64,000 nucleotides of DNA. Origin: Sciurus carolinensis (Eukaryota > Chordata > Mammalia > Rodentia > Sciuridae). The translations under genes and the position numbers were made by a program. Below are positions 1-13,639 of this stretch, piece by piece. The stretch spans positions 110,609,160 to 110,673,159 of the forward strand of contig NC_062219.1 of assembly GCF_902686445.1 (NCBI RefSeq). Direction: 5' to 3'. Numbering within the stretch: the first letter of the stretch is position 1; the number at the start of each line of letters is the position of its first letter. The notes under the pieces are model-generated. The model did not search any database. It was not told the origin of the DNA and saw only the letters and a list, made by a program, of their open reading frames with translations.

Positions 1-109
1 CTTCCTACTTAAGGAAAATATCCTTTAAGATATTTAGGAATAATTCTACCTGAGCAGCATTTCATTTTAATGTATATGACTTTTAGAGATTTTAAATGCA
101 GTAATTTCT

Positions 110-196
110 TTTACCTTTTTGCAGTGCTGGGGATTGAACCCAGGGCCTTATGCATGCAAGGCAGGCACTCTACCAACTGAGCTATATCCCCAGCCC
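110..196 (-). mobile_element. ID-type SINE
   Basis: Reverse complement gives GGGCTGGGGATATAGCTCAG, a tRNA-like A box, then a B box near GGTTCAATCCCC, then an A-rich tail seen here as upstream T-runs. Confidence 0.85.
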
Positions 197-2043
197 AGTA
201 ATCTCTTGAGTCACATACAAAAATAGTAATTTAGACAGTACAGTCAGTCAAATGGGGTCCTTGGTTTGCCTCAGACAGAGTTACTTAAATTCTGTTCCAA
301 TTAAATAATATTTGCCTTCCTGTTTGCTCTTCAGGAAGACCAACAAAATAAAGTACTACCCAGAAATAACTTGAAACAATTCAAATAAAAGTGCTGTCAC
401 TTGCATTTATCGTATAGAATTTTAATTATTTTTTTTACTCGTTTAGTTACCTATTTTCTAAAGTTTCCCTTATAACTATTTCTACATATTAGCAAACCTA
501 AAAGCTAATTTAAAATAATCAAGCAGTTTCTTTGTTCCTTTTCTACCAGCAGTGATCAATTAGTATTTCCTGAGAGGTCAATGCTCAATGAAGTAACAAA
601 CTAATACTAAGATTTAATAATTTCAATGGTCTCATTTTTCCTGAACAAAGTATTATCATGGTTGATATTTATTAATGTGGTAAATAACAGACCTGACAAG
701 AATATTTATATGTATGTATATCCATTTTAAATTCAGCATGTAGGTAAATACATGCATATGGGTGGGTAAATGTTAAAATATAGAGTTAACAGTGTTGTTT
801 TACTTCATCTGAGATATTGGCAAATTCCATAATCTATCACATGCTAGGACCCTTGTATTTATGGAAGTTGAAATTAAGGTTAAATGGCAATTGTCATTAG
901 TCTCCTACAGTACCCCACCTCTACATCAGCCAATTCCTAATTACAGACAATCATATGTAACTCTTAAGCTTGTAGCACTATTGAGTAGACTTTCCTGCTG
1001 AATGCAAGTATATCCCATGAGCAGACATGTACAGAGCACTGAAGTAGGAATTAGGAAGAGATTGAAAAGGATCAGGAAACCAGGCCTTTGGCCTCAGGGA
1101 GCTTTCAATCTAGCTGAAAAAAAGATAAGATCATATATATTCTTGTCATATATTAAAAAACAACATGAAGCCACACACAACACAGTAATTTTTTCAAGTT
1201 GAAAATATAATCATTGAAGCAATTCAAAGTATCATCTGTGCCAAAAGGAACTGATTTTTAAATTTTCCTAAAGGAAATGGCTTTAAGTTGGTTATGGATG
1301 TGAATTAATAGAGCAGATGGGGGGGGAGTCTCCTTTCACTAAAATCCTGAGCATTCTTTGTTTATCCTGACCTCTGCATGGCCCAGCATCACGATGAAAC
1401 TGTATCATATTGGCTTTCTGTTTTTTACTTGATGAGACTGAAAACTTCTTGTCTTTATGTCTTTTTCATTCCTTGCCTGCCTAAGCACATTTTAAGCATA
1501 TGTTAAATACTTGCTGAGCTGACTTGGAATGATAGAAATGAAATGAAGAAAGGTTTCTCACCTAGAAAGGAACACAAGAGGCTACTGATTATCATATGAC
1601 ACTGTTAAAGTCTATAAAGCTCTTGGTAGACAAAAATTATCACCTTGATTAAATGAGATAAGCCTAACAAGAATAAGTGGAAAGTATCATATGTGAATTT
1701 TAAAAAGCAGCTTTAAACGTTTTTTTTAAAAAATAGGGAAAATACAGCTTGACAGAAGTGGACAAATATGAAAAAACTGTGATATGGTTACCAAAAGAAA
1801 AACAGTCGTTTTAGCCCACCTTAGCAAAGGCTAATAATAAAGGAGGAGTTCAGCTCCAGATACCAGGCATTAAGGAGGACACTGAAAAACTGCAGTGCAC
1901 CCACAGACCACTGACCATGACGTGATATGACATTAAACCACATCCCATAGGAAAGGTTCAAAAAGGTACAGGAGTATAAGAAAAATCCAACCTGAAGAAG
2001 GCATGCGTTCATGAGAAATAATAGTTGTCAAAACCAGAACTCT
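197..2043. other. Intron stretch with no recognised element
   Basis: AT-rich unique sequence. The only simple run is G9 near 1320. No exon, RNA gene or repeat family was recognised. Confidence 0.5.
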
Positions 2044-2176
2044 TGGGTTGGGGTTGTGGCTCAGTGATAGAGCACTTGTCTGGCATGTGCGATACACTGG
2101 GTTTGATTCTCAGAATCACATATAAATAAGTAAAATAAAGGTCCGTTGAAACTAAAAATATATTTTAAAAAAAAAC
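2044..2176 (+). mobile_element. ID-type SINE with long A/T-rich tail
   Basis: Starts TGGGTTGGGGTTGTGGCTCA and keeps the A-box region and a diverged B box. It ends with the squirrel-type tail (AAATAAAGGTCC..., then A-run). Confidence 0.85.
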
Positions 2177-2654
2177 AGAACTCATGCTCTCTTTTAGAGG
2201 AATACCTTTATCTTCAGTTTATAATTTAGTTAATATAATTTCTATCATTTCTCAGAAAGGACTTTGACACTTTATTACATGATGGCTATAATTAATGTCA
2301 GATTCAAAATTAGAAATCAAAAATTCTATTTGATCATTTGATTTTCAAGCTGGACCTAAAGTATGTCTTGGCATTATTACTAACTGTTAGCAACAAGTTC
2401 TGGAAACAGATGTAGTCTTGATATGTGTTCTAAATATGAAACACATTGCAAAAAGACTTGGAGATAAAAAATACATGCTGCTTATACACACTCTTACTGC
2501 ACTATTTCCTGTCAGGAATAAAGTTTCTCTTGTTTTGTCCTTCCTTTGTTATTCCAGGTGAACAATATCTTTTTTCTTCTTTTTCCCTTTCTTCTTTTAC
2601 CTGCCCTTCTTCCTTTTTCCATCTTCTTTTTCACTAACACTTGTTTGATTGCAC

Positions 2655-2960
2655 ATTACCAAGCACCTACTATATGCCAAAAACTGTGCCAAGTTATAAG
2701 GATTTAAAAAGACACTGTCCTTAAGAAGTTTACTTTCTATAGAAAGAGAACAGCACAGAATCAAACTATTACACTAAAGGAAAATGTGTACACATGAGAG
2801 GTGTGTCCAAAGTACAGAAATGACACATGGAAGCGTGCAGGTAAGAGAATGATCTACTAAGAGGAAAGTGGTGCTGGAATGGGAATTCTTAAGAGGGAAC
2901 AACAGGGCCCTGCTTATCAATGCAGAGAAGTGGGCTACATGGAAAGGAAAGCAGCATGGC
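2655..2960 (-). mobile_element. L2 LINE fragment
   Basis: Begins with CACCTACTATATGCCAAAAA, the reverse complement of the typical L2 3' end, followed by the 'actgtccttaagaagtttac' type segment. Old and diverged; the right edge is uncertain. Confidence 0.6.
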
Positions 2961-3414
2961 ATACTTCAGGAATGCCAGGCACCTGTAGGAGAAAAGGAGC
3001 ACCCTTTAACCCAGAGTCAAATATTCTGGAAGGTGGCTAAGTAAGTGCATAAATGGACTGTTGTTTTTAACTAGGTCTATTTTATATTTGAGTTGATATG
3101 AATGATCATCTAAAGGTGAACATTTAGAAATGTATCTATGGGCAAAATTAAGAAAAATATTTTTATTTTAAAAAAACAGACTAAAGATATGGAAAAACCA
3201 TTTGATAACAGTTGCTATGGCAGAGGAAGTACTTCCTTAAGAAGAAATGCATAAAATGTTTTCTAATAAGAACAATCACTAATAAAGTAACAGTAGGAAT
3301 TAGTGAGATATTTCTAGGTGCAAGGAGAACATCCTTATGTTTTTAAAACTACAATGGCATCCTTAAAACAGAACACTATTAAATAGTAGAAAAAATGCTC
3401 CCTGATCTTAAGGC

Positions 3415-3915
3415 ATGAAAAGACATGGAGGAGACTTAAATACATATTACTAAGTAAAAGAAGCCAGTTTGAAAAAGCTGTGTATTTTGTGATTCCAACT
3501 ATATGACATTCTCAAAACGGCAAAACCAAAGAGATGTAGAAGTATCTGTAGCTTCTAGGGGCTTGGGAGGAGAGAAGAGAGGATGAGATAAATAGGTGGT
3601 GTACAGGGAATATTTAGGGCAGGGAAAGTATTCTGTATGGTTCTATAGTGGTGGATACGGATACGTGGCAGTACACATTTGTCAAAACCCATACAATTGC
3701 ATAACACAATGAAAGAAACCCTAAGGTAAACTACAGAGTTAATTTCCTAACAATGTGTCAATATTAATTCATCAGCTGTAACAAATGTGAGATGTAAATG
3801 ATGGGAGAAAGTGGGAAGGGAGATGACAGGGGAGATTTGGAAACTGTACTTTCTGCTCAATTTTTCTGTAAACCTAAAACTAATCTAAAAAATAAGTATT
3901 GATTTAAAAACATAT
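3415..3915 (+). mobile_element. L1M-type LINE 3' end
   Basis: Clear run of ancient L1 3'-end landmarks in order: 'gattccaactatatgacatt', 'ggcaaaaccaaagagat', 'gtcaaaacccatacaattgc', 'tttctgctcaatttttctgt', 'aaacctaaaactaatctaaa'. Non-coding 3' end only. Confidence 0.88.
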
Positions 3916-6540
3916 ACATAATATCATTTTTCTACTCTTTTGCAACTAATGATGCAACTTGGTTTTTCACTGGCATTTACTTGGTAAGGCAAATTTCTTA
4001 ACTAAAAGTCCTAAGAACAAAAGGATAGATGTCATCTTATTCCTTGCAGAACCTCTGGAGACATGTGGATGGGAAATTTTGAGTAACTCATTTATCCAGG
4101 ACCACAGACACAATAAATAAACTGATATATCTTCAAATAGCAAAGAATCTTTAGTGACACTGAAAATAAAACTCAGGTTTCCTAAGTTAAATCGCCACTA
4201 TCCTCTTTTCAGATCCAGTGCACCAGAGAGGACATTGTATCATGAGAAAACTAATACTTTTGGTGAAATGAGGCTTACACTTGCAGGTTTACTTCTAGGA
4301 AAAGGAGACTGCAGCAAATCTTTCAATAAAATTTATAACCATGTGTTCACCATTCCTGTATAAGCATGATTCCTTTCATTACTAAATCTTTTCCCTATGT
4401 GTGGGTGGTTGTACATGTGTCAGAACTAAATCCCCACAAAAACAACTGACAAGAACCATGTATAAAACCAGAGTCAAACTATGTAGATAGTTTTCATTCT
4501 GAGCTTTCGTACCTCAGTCTAGCTGCAAATAGCTGTAATTAGTCATATAATCAAACCTAGTCAACTTTGTAAGCAGGATCAACTACCTCCAACTGATCTA
4601 GGAGGAATAGAAACCACTTCTTTGGTCCTCGGCATGAGTAAAGCAAAAGTTAGAGTAAACTGAGATCCAAGTTAGATTAAAACACATCTGCTCTTGTCAA
4701 AAGATAGCCTATTTTTAGAGAAAGAAACCACGATGAATTTTGACTTACAGAATGCAAAAAATAATCCAATCAATCACAGTTGATAAAGTGGAGAATAATA
4801 TTAAGCATTCCATTGTTAACACAGAGCTTTGCTTTTGTTTAGGGTCCATTAAATTTAATAACTTCCCCCTCTGTGGCTTTAAACAGAGAACTTCTTCAAA
4901 ATAAGAGTAGCTCCTATTAAACTTAATTACTTGCCCGTGGCTGATGTGGCAGAGGTATGTTTACCAAACAGGTGGCTCTTAATAAAGGAATGGGTCTGTA
5001 GTAAAAAGTAGATGCTCTAGTGTTTTATTACAGTTGCTTTAACTTTCTGGTTTATTAGTATTAATTGCTGGAGTTTTCCTTTTAACCTTTCTTAAGGCGT
5101 TGCTCCCTCCTGTGCATTAGAGCTGCTATGCGAAAATAAATGCTCACATATACTTGGCACATTACTGAAACTGCTGGTTTCAAAGATTTGACACAGGGGA
5201 CTTGGTAAAGACTGGGTTATAAGAAAAATTTTAAATGAGCAACATCAAACACCACTGGGTTTGAAATTGCATAAAACAATACTCCTGACAGACTTTGAGT
5301 GACCAAATATATTTTTCCACTGGCAAGTCCTAGATTTTCTGGTAGTGATAAAATAATTTCTTAGTAACTTTACGTACTAGTGACTATTCTTTGACCTTTG
5401 TAAAGACAAGAGTTTAGTAACTGAGAGTCATAAAAGTGGAAAATTCTTCAATAGTTCTGTGCAGTGAAGTGGAATTTTTAATACTTAAATATTTTGAAAG
5501 AAGAGATTCAAGGCTATCTGCTTCAAGAGGAAAAAAGAACACTCAGAAATGTTATAGTTCTTAACTCTGTCCTACGTTTAAAAAATTCCACAAGCACAGA
5601 GGAAAATCTTCCATAAAACCTGTATTGGCTTTTCCCAGAGCAACAAGGCAGCCAACATCTATGTCCCTTCCCTGTGCAAGTTCAATAGATGTCTCCAAAG
5701 TTTCTATGATTTCTCCAGAGAGCATCAGAGGGGTCCACAATAATCAAGATCAGAGACAAATATGTGTGTAAGTCCCTTCCACCTCCTCTATGCCAAACAG
5801 TGAGACAGTTGGGTCATTCAAAGCTATTTCTCTCAAATGGATAAGATGGGGAGGAATTATCTGCAGTGAAAAAAAAGTATATAGGCTCTTCTTTAGGAAA
5901 ATAATAAGAGCTCATATCTGACCTCCATGTTAGGAACTAGACTCTATTCACAATTGTGCCTCTTTCCATGATAGGATTATTACATAGATACAAATACACT
6001 TTGAAGGTCAGCAATTATCTTGTAATAACCTCCAGAAAAGTAATTATAATCTTTGTGTCAAGTTTCAGAAGGGCTTTGAACATTCAAAATGCCATGGGTG
6101 ATATCATTACAATTATAAAGACATGCAATAGTTTGGGTTGTGTACAATTTGCTGGTCCTTGCTTTACCACACTTCGCACTTTAACAGAATCACTTAGAAA
6201 AAACTTTGGTTACCTCTCTATAGTGGAATATTCTTTTAAGACCATATAAAATTAAGTGAAATGATGTATAAAATCACTAGGGGGGTAAAGGATGGTACTT
6301 AAAGATAGCCTATTACATGACAAAACCATACTTCTCGTAGTAAGTGAGGTGGAGCAGGATCAACTCCCAAAGGGCTTCAGCACTTTAATGTCATCACACA
6401 GGTTTCTGATAAGCAGTATTTGATCTTTACAATTTAACTGAGTATAATCCAAACTCATTACAATAAAGTATACCCTATTTATCAATTGCATGGCAATTAT
6501 ATATCATTCAATTATAAACCTATGTCCTATAACTGCTTTG
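3916..6540. other. Unique AT-rich intron, including a possible conserved element at 4840-5160
   Basis: No repeat family recognised across 2.6 kb. 4840-5160 has a FOX-type TGTTTAC (4959-4965), several TAAT cores and two TGTGGC words. The rest shows nothing specific. Confidence 0.4.
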
Positions 6541-6544
6541 TGTT

Positions 6545-6734
6545 GGGGGGTGGTACAGGGCATTGAACCCAGGGGCACTCTATAACTAAGCTACATCCTC
6601 AAACCTTTTCTTAAATTTTATTTTGAGACAGGATTTCACTAAGTTTGAGGCCCAAGTTGGCCTCAAACTTGCAATTCTCCTACCTCAGCTTCTCGAGTAG
6701 CTGAGATTATAGATATATGATACTATGCCCAGCT
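6545..6734 (-). mobile_element. B1-dID dimeric SINE
   Basis: On the minus strand a B1 half (GCTGGGCATAG..., 'tcctacctcagcttctcgag' complement) is followed by 'ctgtctcaaaataaaat'-like spacer and an ID-like half. Moderately diverged. Confidence 0.85.
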
Positions 6735-7477
6735 CTATTATTATTCTTGTTACAACATTTAAGATATATAAAATTAAGGAAATATTCCTGAGTCTTCATA
6801 CTGCACCTCTGAACTTTAAAACATCTAGTGTACATCTTTCTCTAGGAATTGTAAGTAACATACCCTTATCATTTTATTTTATCTTTATTTTATTTATAAT
6901 TTCCTTCCAAAAAGGGTATAAGGAAGGCTACAGGAACTACACGATATAATATCATCATCGCTATTTATAATTCACTAAGTTCTAACACTGTGCCATACTT
7001 GAAAAAGTATTCTGAAGGAAGAATGATAATAATAAAGGAAGTTGTAAAATTAGATCCTCTGAAGGTCTTTAAATAGGTTAAATAATGGTCTTTCTTTGAC
7101 ATATTATTTTAGGATGGAACACAATTTCTTTAGAAACAGATCTTCCTAAAGGATCTTTCTTTATTCCTATAAGCCCTTGGAACAGAATATTATCATGCCT
7201 AGTCAAAGTAAGTGTAACTCAACATTTTCTATTTATGACATAATTGAACAGCTATTTTTTCTTAAAGTTTTATTGACTTTTTGTGAATGGCACCAGTTGC
7301 TTTTAGCTCTATAAATATTTATTTTAAATCTACATAATAATAATAGTAAATGTGTGGTTACTTCTTTTTTGATTCTACCAAAATTTATTTAACTTCTTCC
7401 TATTTTAGGTTCTCTCCAATTATTTAATATTTTTTGGAATGTCAGTTGAATTTATTATTATATTATAATTTCTTACC

Positions 7478-7620
7478 TTTTTATTGGTTCTTTTTAATTA
7501 TATGTAATATTAGGATTCATTCTAATGTAATTATAAAAGCATGGGACATAATTTGCTCTAAGCTAGTCCCCAGTACTTCCCCTTTCCCTCCCCTCCTCTC
7601 TCCATGTTTCCTTCCCTCTA
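7478..7620 (-). mobile_element. Retroposon 3' end (squirrel-type L1 3' UTR-like), old copy
   Basis: The minus strand carries a G/A-rich block, then 'attatgtcccatgctttta', then 'tatataattaaaaagaacca'. This resembles the A-tailed 3' ends found at 19.1, 48.1 and 55.6 kb. Confidence 0.5.
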
Positions 7621-7885
7621 AATGCCTAAGTTCTTCTATGTGCTATGTATTGTGTTGCTTTCTGAATGCCATGAGAATATTAACTCATTTAATTATTTAA
7701 ATATTCCAAGGGATTTTGATTTTCCATGTGCTCTGTAGTGACCCATTTTGTAAAACCTAATAATCCCCTTTAAAAGTTTAGATTTTTAATTTACTTGATT
7801 CATTTAAGCCAAGACTTGCTGGCAAATTCTGTATGGATATAGAATTTTTAAAACAATTTTCACTTCAAAACATTAGCTACAATCT

Positions 7886-8065
7886 ATTTGGCTCATACTG
7901 TGTGTCAGGTTTATCCTGAGCCCTTTATACCCTCACAATAATCCTAGGAGATAAATATTATATCCCTATTTACAATAATAAAATTGAGTTTCAGACAAGT
8001 AAGAAGCTTGCCTAATATTTGTAAAAGCTGTAATTCAAACTTGAATCTGCACCTCTAATCTTACT
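7886..8065 (-). mobile_element. MIR SINE
   Basis: Reads as reverse MIR: 'ctgtgtgtcaggtttatcct', 'accctcacaataatcctagg', then the tract matching the 'gttaagtaacttgcccaaggtcac' region of the family. Confidence 0.75.
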
Positions 8066-8078
8066 ATGTATGTATAGT

Positions 8079-8115
8079 CCTTTCCTGCTATTTGCTTGAG
8101 AAACAAAGCCTTCCC
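8079..8115. repeat. 37-bp exact direct repeat, copy 1
   Basis: Identical to 9740-9776 over 37 bp with abrupt loss of similarity on both sides. The word 'cttgagaaacaaagcc' resembles LTR polyadenylation regions, but no LTR was recognised. Confidence 0.85.
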
Positions 8116-9241
8116 CTGCTCATCCAAAAATCATATGTGAATATTTTATGTATCCCTTTAGACAGGGAGATGAGAACTGATATCTATTCATGAAAAGATA
8201 AACTGCTTTGGAAAGCATCTCAAAAAGTGATCACGGGACTTTTTAGGGATGTTGATGGAGGCTTATAGCTTAGCTGCCCATGTTACAGGGAAACAGCCTT
8301 ATTTGGCACAGAGTATATGAAGACTATAGAGGTCCAGGAGTTGTCTCAATCCATAGAGTTTACTTACTAAAGCTCAAAAACACATACCCGTCTCATTATG
8401 AAGTCTCATTTGTAGGAGCCTCTGTGTCATGGATCTTAAGGATGACTTTAGATATTGAGGGGAATACTCATAAAATAGAAACTGTTTAACATAACCCCTA
8501 GAAACCTATGAGGCAGGCTCAACTCCAAGGAGGTGCTCAGGAGGGGACCCAGTGAAGTGAAGAAGGTGACCCCCCAAGTTCATCAGGTAGTGCCCCAATG
8601 TGCAGACACAACCCCACAGCCAAGAGCAAGGTCAAGGTGAAGCAGGGTTCCTCCAGTTTCCTGATAGTCCATGTCTACTTGTTTCTTCCTGTTTCCCTAC
8701 ATGCTGACAAGAGGGATTTTCTGTTCTCTGTAATGTTTATACAGAACCTCCCACCTTGGCCCCATGTTACTTCTTTACCAGTAACAACTCACAGAGATGC
8801 TTGATGAGGAGGAAAAAACTGGACTAAACTCACTTTTAAACCAGTTTAAAGCAGGGGTTCATTTTTACCTTTGGCCAAAGATCAATATACAGTTGGATAA
8901 TTAACCAGTTTCTGCTCCTACCCCTTTCTCTGTGGAACAAGAAGAGTTATGGTGTGGTTTTATAGAAATTTTTAAGTAATTCTCAGTAAACTGGCACAAA
9001 ATAATCTGGCTGTTCTACACTACACATGTAAATGATAAGTAGTCAATGTTATTTTCAATGGTTTTCCTGGTGAATACACTTCAATAAGAAAATGCTATAG
9101 ATAAGTGTCTCTAAAACTATAATGGCTCCCTGAGGTTTTTTCTTCCAGGTACTGCTACAGAAAAAAAGCAAAATCTGCTTCACTCACAGAGGGTTGGGCA
9201 GATGGAAGCCCAAAGAGACCTCTAAATATAAGCCCTATATG
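8116..9241. other. Intron with no recognised element
   Basis: Moderate GC. A 69-codon and a 68-codon open frame occur on the plus strand near 8.3-8.8 kb but carry no domain I recognise. Could be an old LTR relic. Confidence 0.4.
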
Positions 9242-9365
9242 AAATAAAATAAAACAGTGTGCTGGCGATATAGACCATCACATTGAGTGCCTGCCTCACA
9301 AGCTCTAGGCCCAGGTTCGAGTCCCCAGCACTGTGGGATTGCGGAAATAAAATAAAATAAAACAG
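9242..9365 (+). mobile_element. ID-type SINE with 16-bp target-site duplication
   Basis: Element core 9258-9345, starting GTGCTGGCGATATAGACC; B box GGTTCGAGTCC is intact. Flanked by the same 16 bp (AAATAAAATAAAACAG) at 9242-9257 and 9350-9365. Confidence 0.85.
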
Positions 9366-9739
9366 ACTCTTGGTATGAAATACTGAAGGAAGGACCAGAA
9401 CTAACTCGACACCATCAAATTCTGGGCCTTCACTCCCACACCAGCCTTTGCTATCCCCTTCGGTGCCTACTCCTCCTTTCCTGTGTTTTTAATTAATGTT
9501 TACCTAAAGAAGATAGTGATTCCAGTCAAGGAAGTTGATAACTAAAATTCTATATTCTGCACAATTCCCCAATAAATACCATGTGATTCATAAAAATAGT
9601 AATAGCAATCATAAATTAAAAGTGATAACATGGTTTTCCAAAGACTCTTGCAGTTCTCCCTCCACCCCTCTTTGTTCCCTACTCACCCCTATGAAGTCCA
9701 TCTGCTGCAGAAAATGTGAAGGCACTAGGACCAGAGAGC

Positions 9740-9776
9740 CCTTTCCTGCTATTTGCTTGAGAAACAAAGCCTTCCC
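9740..9776. repeat. 37-bp exact direct repeat, copy 2
   Basis: Second copy of the 8079-8115 segment, same orientation, 1,661 bp away. Confidence 0.85.
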
Positions 9777-9821
9777 TCCTCCCAAGGTGAAAGAAATAAA
9801 GAAGTCTGAACTAATCAAAAC

Positions 9822-9958
9822 CTGCAAGCCTGCTGGTGGAGCTTCAGCTTGTCAGTGATGCAACTCAGCGGAGAGAGTAACGGCTTCGAGCTTTGCAGAA
9901 AATGAGAGCGGGAGAGAAACAGAGACAGAAACAGAAACACAAAGAGAGAGAAAGAAAG
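9822..9958 (-). other. Candidate pseudoexon (9822-9890) with an upstream pyrimidine tract (9893-9958)
   Basis: On the RUNX2 strand a pyrimidine-rich tract of about 60 nt ends in TGCAAAG, and 69 nt later comes CAG|GTTTTG, a weak donor. Spliced after exon B, the frame reads A-R-S-R-Y-S-L-R then stop, so inclusion would truncate RUNX2. No conservation or RNA support is available here. Confidence 0.25.
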
Positions 9959-10857
9959 GCATTAACCTGGCCAGGAGTCACTCTGGTGCTTGGGGCCCGA
10001 ACGCTGAGAAGACAGTCTGGCAACATGGGATGCAGTGTGCGTGTGCCTCTGTGTGTGTCTAACAACTATTCTTATGGGGGACAGTGTTGTAGTTCATGGG
10101 TCAGGGTGAACGAACAGACTCTTTTTCTTATTCACAGACTCAAATGGTTGGCTGAAGGCCTTTAACTTTTCTGTACTTCTCAGCCTAAAGTCTTACCGAC
10201 ATTTTCTGGCTCTTTATGATGAATTTGCCAGAATAAGAAGGGAGCAGCCACATTCTTTTAGCAAATGTATTTCCACCATGAGGCACAAATTTGTGGGTAC
10301 TGAGGCTGCCACAATTAGAGTGACAGCAGTGTGCTGCATGCTTCCTGGAAAGGCTGCCTTGGACTTGAGTGGGCCACTCAGGGGCCACACATTGCTTTCT
10401 GAGACTCTCCAGGCCTCACTGCACTTCAAATGACTGGTTTCTGGTAAGGATCCTAAGTTTTCAGGGACTCTCTCTTGAAACTGACTAGTATGGACTCCTG
10501 GCATTTATAAGTCCTTAGGAACAGTGGGCTGCACCATCCATCTGTAATTTGGTTTACAGGCAAATGTTAGGAAAAGAAAGGAACATAAGCATAGGAAGGC
10601 CTGGCATAAGACCCTCAGGAGAAGGCCCTAGTTATGAGTTATCACCCCCCAATTCAATAGGACACTAACTGAGTGACATTAAACACCATCTTAAGAAAAG
10701 TGTGCCAGTTCTGGTGGATTTTCAGTTTCTGGACTTAAAATGTTCAAGTGTTTGATAATCCCATAATTCAAAAGACCCAGTTGCCTACTGTCATTCCCTT
10801 GCCCACATGCTTCTGATAGAGAATTACTGTGAGCATAGATAAGACAGGTTTGGTCCA

Positions 10858-12225
<1,368 letters not shown>

Positions 12226-12400
12226 CTTGGTATATCAGAAGATGCATGAATTTCAGATTGTTCAGAATTAGGGTCAGAAATAGTTCTGAGATTTCTGTAT
12301 GGCCTAAGTTAATTAGTCACACTGAGCCTCAGTTTCCTCATCTAAAAAAGGGAGGAAGGATTACAATACTTATATCATAGGGTGTGAAATTCACATGAGA
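12226..12400 (+). mobile_element. MIR SINE
   Basis: MIR core words 'gagcctcagtttcctcatct' followed by the 'aaatgggga'-type purine segment. Confidence 0.7.
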
Positions 12401-13235
12401 AAAATTATCACAAGAAGACTAGAATGGGAGTCATTCAGTATGTATTAATATTTTTTTAAAAAAACACCTCTTAGTAACATAGAGTAGTTCCATGTTTAAA
12501 ACATAGCTGAACTGGAATTAATACATTTGGAATAGGCTTAAAATTGTCACCTATCACTCTTTGAAAATGAAAAGCTTAATTTTCAAAAATTATTAGTGTA
12601 TTCAAACAGTTAATTCAGGATTATCTCTAAAAATAAAAAGGAATATATAATAAGACAAGGGTTTTTCATGAAATGATTCCTCTCAAAGTTCCTTGGTGTT
12701 TCTATACAGTCAAAGCAACTGAGTTTCAGTTATTTCTTGTTTATTTGTTCAATTCAGAAACAATTTATTTAAAGACTGTCTAAATAGGACATACTTCCTT
12801 GAGTGGAAATAATTAAATACATCTGGATATTTATCTGATGCTTACTGACATCAACAAAGAGAAAAACTGAATTTTAAGGAACATTTGCCTAAATTTGCAA
12901 TTTGAATAAAATGTAATAAATGGTCAACATATACTTTTCCTTCAGAAATCTAAAATATACCTGATTATTCTGAGTTTTGAAACTTGTGAGGCTGAGGTTA
13001 TATAGACTGGCGATATTTTAAATCTGAGTGTCTGGTCTTTGTTACATATCTGATATTGATATACTTCCTTGCCTTACCCCCAAAAGTAATTCACTGTTCG
13101 GGAAACTGGTAAATGATCTTCAGATGGAGAAAGATTCGTTCTTTATGGCTCAAGAAAATAACCCCATAAAGGCAAGGCCTACTTTCAAGCAGCATTTTCA
13201 GAGCTAAAGGAAGTGAGCACACAGGACTAAAATTT
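12401..13235. other. Unique AT-rich intron
   Basis: No recognised element. Confidence 0.5.
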
Positions 13236-13239
13236 GGAT

Positions 13240-13340
13240 TTGAGTTCTAATCTAACTTCATCAGATGACTTCCTGAACAAGTAGTTGAACCTGTATGTCC
13301 ATTCCTCTACTGTGACATGTGGCTAGTAGTGAGATAGGGA
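13240..13340 (+). mobile_element. Possible MIR fragment
   Basis: 'ttctaatctaacttcatcag' and 'gttgaacctgtatgtccatt' follow the order of the MIR core, but divergence is high. Confidence 0.4.
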
Positions 13341-13492
13341 CCTTTGCCTCAAAAGGGAGGAAAATACAAAGAAATATAAAGAATGACTTAAATGATGAAA
13401 GTTAGTTTAAACATGTCACAAAGTAATTAGGGTACTTAACTTAGATATAACATACATTCTTGGGCAGAAAGTACAATGGGAAATAGATGGAC

Positions 13493-13624
13493 TTTTTTTT
13501 TTTTGTCGTAGATGGACACAATATCTTTATTTATTTATTTATTTTTATGTGGTGCTAAGGATGGAACACAGTTCCTCACACATGCCAGGCAAGCACTCTA
13601 CCACTAAGCCACAACCCTAGCCCC
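13493..13624 (-). mobile_element. ID-type SINE with long tail
   Basis: T13 run, then the complement of 'ttgtgtccatctacgac', a TTTA microsatellite in the tail, then 'ctctaccactaagccacaac' (A-box complement). Confidence 0.88.
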
Positions 13625-13639
13625 ACGGATGGGTTTTTC

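Larger units (their letters stand above)
9366..10857. other. Relatively GC-rich unexplained intron block next to exon B
   Basis: Contains the 37-bp repeat copy, a purine-rich tract at 9893-9958 and overlapping short open frames on both strands (9893-10165 plus; 9865-10065 and 10214-10504 minus). None has recognisable protein similarity. No repeat family assigned. Confidence 0.4.

Noticed and set aside
120..196. tRNA gene (A and B box like sequences at this and about 20 other sites)
   Set aside because: No intact cloverleaf or anticodon arm; these are tRNA-derived ID SINEs with A-rich tails.
8079..9776. Endogenous retrovirus bounded by two LTRs
   Set aside because: Only 37 bp are shared, no primer-binding site, polypurine tract or viral frames seen between.
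9535..9858. 107-codon open frame, plus strand
   Set aside because: Overlaps an antisense frame, contains the 37-bp repeat, no known domain, antisense to RUNX2.
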